DNA of 30,184 nt from a virus. The notes below the pieces were generated by a model that was given only the letters and a program-made list of their open reading frames with translations, was not told where the DNA came from and made no database searches. The stretch covers positions 1 to 30,184 of IMG/VR virus record IMGVR_UViG_3300010403_000242, one strand, 5' to 3'. Each line of letters starts with the position of its first letter. The stretch's first letter is position 1. The position numbers and the translations under genes are program-made. Shown here one piece after another: positions 28,134 to 30,184 of the stretch.

Positions 28134-29574
28134 AGCCGATATAAGCGCTGCAATCGGCCTTGCGTGGCAAATTGGCCGACTTGATTACCGGCGCCGCCAG
28201 ACCCAGAAGTATCTGAAAGCCAAAACCGAGCAAGCCTGGGCACGCGGGTGCCGGAAGATTTACTGGGAGTGCACCAGGCGACTGGGTAAATCAAGCGAAC
28301 TTCTCGCGACGTTTTCGGAGCATTGCCAACAGACACCCGGATGGCGCGCAGGGTTCTTTGCTCCGGTCAAAGACGGTCTCAAAGATTACATCGAACCGAT
28401 CATCGAGGAAACGTTCAAAGATTGTCCTTCCCACCTGCGACCGTTCTTCAATGAAGCCAGACTGATGCTGGAGTATGCAAACGGCGCCGTGATTGTCTTC
28501 CGGGGTTCGAACAACAAACAGCACCGTATCCGCCGCGGCCAGGAGTTCCATGAAGTCGGTATCGATGAGTGCCGGGACGTGGATGAGCTGGACGTTTTGG
28601 TGGACTCGGTTCTGATGCCATCGCTATTTGATAAGGGCGGCCACATGTACATGAGTTCAAGCCCGGCCGACACGCGGTCGCATCCGCTTTTCCGCTACCG
28701 TCAGCAGGCTGAATCAGGCGGTTGGTTGATCAAGATCACCATCTGGGACGCCAACAAGATGGACCCGTTTGTCTACCCGATTGAGCGAATCAGAGAATGG
28801 CAGCGCGAGACACTGCAATCTGTCGACGGAGAATCCAAGTGGAAACGGGAATACGAATGCGAATGGGTGATCAACGTCAGTCGAGCTGCTGTGCCGGAAT
28901 GGTCGAACGCTTTCGTCATGGACATCCCGCGTGATCCTTACTACCAGTTCTACCAACACTACGTGGCCATTGACTGGGGCTATCGTGATTTTACCGCTAT
29001 CGGGTTTGCCACCTACATCTACCGACGCGCCAAACTCCAAGTGGAAGGTGAACTTGCGTTCTCTGGAAAAGAAGTTCGCAGCGACCGAATCTCGGAAGCA
29101 ATCACCGATCACGCGAAGAAACTCTGGGGACCGGATTGGTCCGCCAGGCAAGTCAGCGATTCCGCAGACCCCATTCTGATCAACGAGCTGAACAAGTTCC
29201 CAGGCATGAACGTGGTACCGGTTGAGAAGGCGCATACGCTCGAAGCGATGCTTAACGAGTTCCGCGTGCTCGTGAACCTAGGCAATGTGGTTGTCTCGCC
29301 TAAATGCCCGCTCACGCTTCATTGTTTATCAAACGCCATCTGGGATGAGCATCGGAAGAAACTGGATCAAGACGTGTTCGCTCGCCATTTCGATCATCTG
29401 ATGCAGCTTGTCTACATGACCCGTATCCTGGATACAGCTTCGAACCCGATCCCGCCTGATTTCATGATCGATGGGCAGCGGATCATCGAACTCAATTTCG
29501 ACAAAAAGAAGTCCCCGACTCAAGCTGGCCGCACGCTTGAGGAAGCGTTCAGCGGGGCGAAGAGGTTCGGATGA
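28108..29574 (+). CDS. terL: Terminase large subunit (packaging ATPase and nuclease)
   Basis: 488 residues; pumps DNA into the head and cuts concatemers. ATPase: a modified Walker A, RRLGKSS (about residues 57-63), Walker B VGIDE (150-154) and the coupling motif SSSPAD (183-188). Nuclease: Asp289 in VAIDWGYRD, Asp351 in SDSADP and Asp429 in the HFDHL region are the expected acidic residues of the RNase-H-like fold. Length is normal for TerL. ATG 28114 is a possible shorter start. It sits before a small gene trio and a probable portal gene, as in many phages. Confidence 0.93.
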   Translation: MGMAAQITEADISAAIGLAWQIGRLDYRRRQTQKYLKAKTEQAWARGCRKIYWECTRRLGKSSELLATFSEHCQQTPGWRAGFFAPVKDGLKDYIEPIIEETFKDCPSHLRPFFNEARLMLEYANGAVIVFRGSNNKQHRIRRGQEFHEVGIDECRDVDELDVLVDSVLMPSLFDKGGHMYMSSSPADTRSHPLFRYRQQAESGGWLIKITIWDANKMDPFVYPIERIREWQRETLQSVDGESKWKREYECEWVINVSRAAVPEWSNAFVMDIPRDPYYQFYQHYVAIDWGYRDFTAIGFATYIYRRAKLQVEGELAFSGKEVRSDRISEAITDHAKKLWGPDWSARQVSDSADPILINELNKFPGMNVVPVEKAHTLEAMLNEFRVLVNLGNVVVSPKCPLTLHCLSNAIWDEHRKKLDQDVFARHFDHLMQLVYMTRILDTASNPIPPDFMIDGQRIIELNFDKKKSPTQAGRTLEEAFSGAKRFG

Positions 29575-29807
29575 GCCAGCTACAGATGAAAAGTGCCACG
29601 GTCGACGTCACCGGGTACGTGATCAACCGAGATATCAAACTGCCGTCATGGGTCAAATGCTGTGTCTGCGGGAAACCGCCGACCGCAACGGATTGGCTTA
29701 AACCAGTTAATCCTGCACCTGATTGCCGGCGGTTTGTGCATTTAAGTCATATCCATGACGGCCCGCAGCTCTCAGCAGAAGCGGGTTACATAGCGAGGAA
29801 CGCATGA
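29571..29807 (+). CDS. Small zinc-binding protein after terminase
   Basis: 78 residues, ATG overlapping the TerL stop (ATGA). KCCVCGKPP near residue 30, then a later HLSHIHDG segment, give Cys and His for one zinc site. Recalls HNH-like or zinc-knuckle fragments near terminases but lacks a full HNH core. Its stop overlaps the lipoprotein start. Function unknown. Confidence 0.5.
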   Translation: MSQLQMKSATVDVTGYVINRDIKLPSWVKCCVCGKPPTATDWLKPVNPAPDCRRFVHLSHIHDGPQLSAEAGYIARNA

Positions 29808-30019
29808 ACAAAGTATTGGCAATCTTGATGCTGTTATGTTTGACGGGGTGCGGGTGTACCAGGAAAGCGCGGGTGGAACAATACCGCTTGGCGTTACGTG
29901 ACACCAACGTGATCTTGACTGAATGCCAGGAACAGAACGCTCAAAAGAGCGCCATGATCCGCAGGCAGCACGCCCAGATCGCTGCACTCAAGAAACAACG
30001 CAGGCAAATGGGTAAGTGA
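29804..30019 (+). CDS. Small lipoprotein, Rz1-like candidate
   Basis: 71 residues. MNKVLAILMLLCLTGCGC is a lipoprotein signal with lipobox LTGC (Cys16 lipidated). A coiled-coil helix (ECQEQNAQKSAMIRRQHAQIAALKK split by loops) and a basic end follow. It could be an outer-membrane spanin part or a surface lipoprotein. It is not next to the endolysin, so the spanin role is only a suggestion. GTGA overlap with the next gene. Confidence 0.5.
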   Translation: MNKVLAILMLLCLTGCGCTRKARVEQYRLALRDTNVILTECQEQNAQKSAMIRRQHAQIAALKKQRRQMGK

Positions 30020-30105
30020 ATGATGATCCGTATGTCGCGATCATCGTGGTCCTGGGATGTATCGGGTGGATGCTGGCGATTTACTGGATGATAAAGGCGA
30101 AATAA
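30016..30105 (+). CDS. 29-residue single-span membrane protein
   Basis: GTG 30016 overlaps the lipoprotein stop by 4 nt. One span (YVAIIVVLGCIGWMLAIYWMI) and a basic end (KAK). It ends directly before ATG 30106. With the lipoprotein it could form a two-part membrane system such as a spanin; that is a guess from order. Confidence 0.45.
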   Translation: MNDDPYVAIIVVLGCIGWMLAIYWMIKAK

Positions 30106-30184
30106 ATGGGCGGAATCGATACCACTGACATAACAAAAGGGCCGATGCCGGATAACGCCACGACGTATATGTGGAACCAGCCCA
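30106..30184 (+). CDS. Start of probable portal protein, truncated by window
   Basis: ATG 30106 opens a frame that runs off the window end. Only 26 residues are visible (GGIDTTDITKGPMPDN and on), acidic and Pro/Gly-containing. Position after terL and small genes is where portal genes usually sit. The identity is an inference from order only. Confidence 0.35.
   Translation, partial: MGGIDTTDITKGPMPDNATTYMWNQP

Overview
The window is 30 kb of a tailed double-stranded DNA phage (Caudoviricetes), most likely with a short, podovirus-like tail. The support is a large terminase with ATPase and nuclease motifs, a P22-gp10-like tail protein, Gln/Ala-rich internal virion proteins, an M15 peptidase endolysin with membrane partners, a YqaJ exonuclease and RecT pair, a DnaD/replisome-organiser-like replication protein and a cytosine methyltransferase. 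Every supported gene is on the + strand, and genes are packed with 1-14 nt overlaps (ATGA, GTGA, TTGA, TAGTG). I see no integrase, repressor, tRNA or CRISPR array. A Gram-negative host is likely, because there are several Sec signal peptides, one lipoprotein and a small beta-barrel-like exported protein. I cannot name the host.

Layout: 1-10122 is the virion module: connector-like protein (partial), fibre-like proteins, tail protein, then internal or ejection-type proteins. 10128-12181 holds an exported fibre-like protein, a zinc-ribbon protein, the endolysin and candidate lysis membrane proteins. 12182-15493 is accessory: small unknowns and a striking exported protein rich in cysteine with poly-proline linkers. 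A good sigma70-type promoter at 15476 opens the recombination block (RHH-like protein, YqaJ nuclease, small membrane protein, RecT). 18332-18452 is a structured leader that looks able to mask or expose the ribosome binding site of the next gene. 18453-21357 is a run of small early genes. 21357-22104 carries a cytosine methyltransferase and, in the +1 frame over the same DNA, a second protein that also looks like a conserved phage family.

A promoter and terminator-like hairpin at 22101-22223 precede the replication block (replication initiator-like protein, VRR-NUC nuclease, cold-shock protein, alpha/alpha-toroid-like protein, KTSC protein). 27691-27803 ends the early transcript with a terminator. 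Small and large terminase subunits, a lipoprotein and the first codons of a probable portal gene follow to the window end. The right end (terminase, portal start) and left end (connector) would be joined by the missing portal and capsid genes in a circular or permuted map.

The most unusual items are the dual-coding methyltransferase locus, the 18.3-18.45 kb leader RNA, the Cys-rich poly-Pro exported protein, and a recurring set of 22-41 residue single-span membrane proteins stitched between early genes by stop/start overlaps. Family assignments rest on motifs recognised by eye; no database search was run.
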